From Bifidobacterium breve (lineage in GTDB: Bacteria; Actinomycetota; Acidimicrobiia; IMCC26256), in assembly GCA_945907055.1 (NCBI GenBank), contig CAMDSG010000033.1:1-13239 (forward strand): DNA of 13,239 nucleotides. The letters run 5' to 3'. Shown here piece by piece: positions 12,790 through 13,239 of the stretch (the first letter of the stretch is position 1; every line of letters begins with the position of its first letter). The position numbers were made by a program, and so were the translations under genes. A model generated the notes under the pieces. That model had not been told where the DNA came from. It made no database searches and was given only the letters and a program-made list of their open reading frames with translations.

Positions 12790-13239
12790 CTACGGGAGCA
12801 GGCCGCGTTGGCGATCCGAGTGCATCTCTACGGCATGTTGATAAGCCTTGAAGTGCCCTAAGGCCGATGCCTCCCAAGAGAACATCGCCGCTCGCTTTGG
12901 TCCCCGTGCCCGGAGATCGTCGCTAAACGTGTTATCGGTCAGGACATCAAGTATTGCTTTACTCCAAGCCGCTGGGTAATCCGGTGGCACAAGAATTCCG
13001 GCATCCCCTACAACCTCGGGAAGGCTCGTTGCATCGGAGGCGATGAGTGGAGACCCATGAGCGAGCGCCTCGAGCGCTGGGAGGCCGAAGCCCTCTGATC
13101 TAGATGCAACGGTGGTAACCGATGCGGTGCTGTAAAGGGCCTCAAGGAGTGAGTCGTCGACGAGCCCAAGCGGTCTCACTCCTGATGCATTGAGTCCTGC
13201 GACGTCGCCCCAACCCACCGGGCCGGCCAGAACCAGGGT
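12790..13239 (-). CDS. GT4-family glycosyltransferase, C-terminal part (cut by window edge)
   Basis: The frame stays open to the last base, so this is a partial gene; about 149 residues of the C-terminal donor-binding domain are seen. It begins with LVLAGPVGWGD, the strand-loop that usually follows the VGTxEPRKN region, and continues with VASRSEGFGLPALEALAHG, the E-x7-E motif of GT4 enzymes, then DATSLPEVVGDAG and a terminal FSWEASA helix. The internal GTG at 13218 is not the true start. The family transfers sugar from a nucleotide donor with retention. Its resemblance to the next glycosyltransferase in the same motifs suggests an old duplication, but the two are clearly different. It is the upstream gene of the glycan operon, with its stop 10 bases before the next start. 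Confidence 0.9.
   Translation of the reverse strand, partial: TLVLAGPVGWGDVAGLNASGVRPLGLVDDSLLEALYSTASVTTVASRSEGFGLPALEALAHGSPLIASDATSLPEVVGDAGILVPPDYPAAWSKAILDVLTDNTFSDDLRARGPKRAAMFSWEASALGHFKAYQHAVEMHSDRQRGLLP

Noticed and set aside
1..13239. Mobile element, phage or defence island
   Set aside because: No transposase, integrase, restriction, toxin-antitoxin or attachment-site signal was seen; the content is metabolic and envelope-related.

Overview
The window looks like a chromosomal segment of a moderate-GC actinobacterium, most likely of the Acidimicrobiia type. That placement is inferred from gene content, not computed. Supporting signs are a SUF system that uses SufU and has a Rieske ferredoxin between sufD and sufC, a membrane-anchored L,D-transpeptidase with a Thr/Pro-rich linker, an adjacent pair of acyl-CoA dehydrogenases, many GTG starts and at least one leaderless-looking promoter. 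No tRNA, rRNA, CRISPR array, insertion sequence or phage gene was seen.

Layout. Positions 1-1560 (+) hold the 3' end of sufD, a Rieske ferredoxin and a first sufC (sufC1), tightly overlapping. Positions 1612-2799 (-) hold an L,D-transpeptidase whose reading frame runs well upstream of its first ATG. Next come an intrinsic terminator (2805-2833), a 59-residue orphan small gene (2879-3058) and a spacer with three phased 11-bp repeats. Positions 3248-6477 (-) hold an operon of metallo-beta-lactamase hydrolase, a second sufC (sufC2), sufS and sufU. A divergent promoter region with 13-bp tandem repeats separates it from two acyl-CoA dehydrogenases (6633-8966, +), a strong hairpin, two unknown small proteins (9017-9535 and 9605-9829) and an alpha/beta-hydrolase-like protein (9909-10736). 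From 10711 to the window end (-) there is a sugar-nucleotide epimerase/reductase and two GT4 glycosyltransferases, the last one cut by the edge.

How it works together. The central theme is Fe-S cluster assembly. SufS mobilises sulfur from cysteine, SufU accepts it, and SufC with SufB/SufD forms the ATP-driven scaffold. The system is split into two converging half-operons, and each carries its own full-length SufC with intact ATPase motifs. The acyl-CoA dehydrogenase pair probably forms one heteromeric enzyme. The terminal block is a cell-surface or secreted glycan locus.

Most interesting points: the duplicated SufC; the hydrolase-like protein whose nucleophile Ser is Gly; the transpeptidase without a usable start codon; the phased TTGTTCT repeats beside an undescribed small gene; and the tandem repeats in the divergent promoter. 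I found no clearly new multi-gene defence or mobile system.
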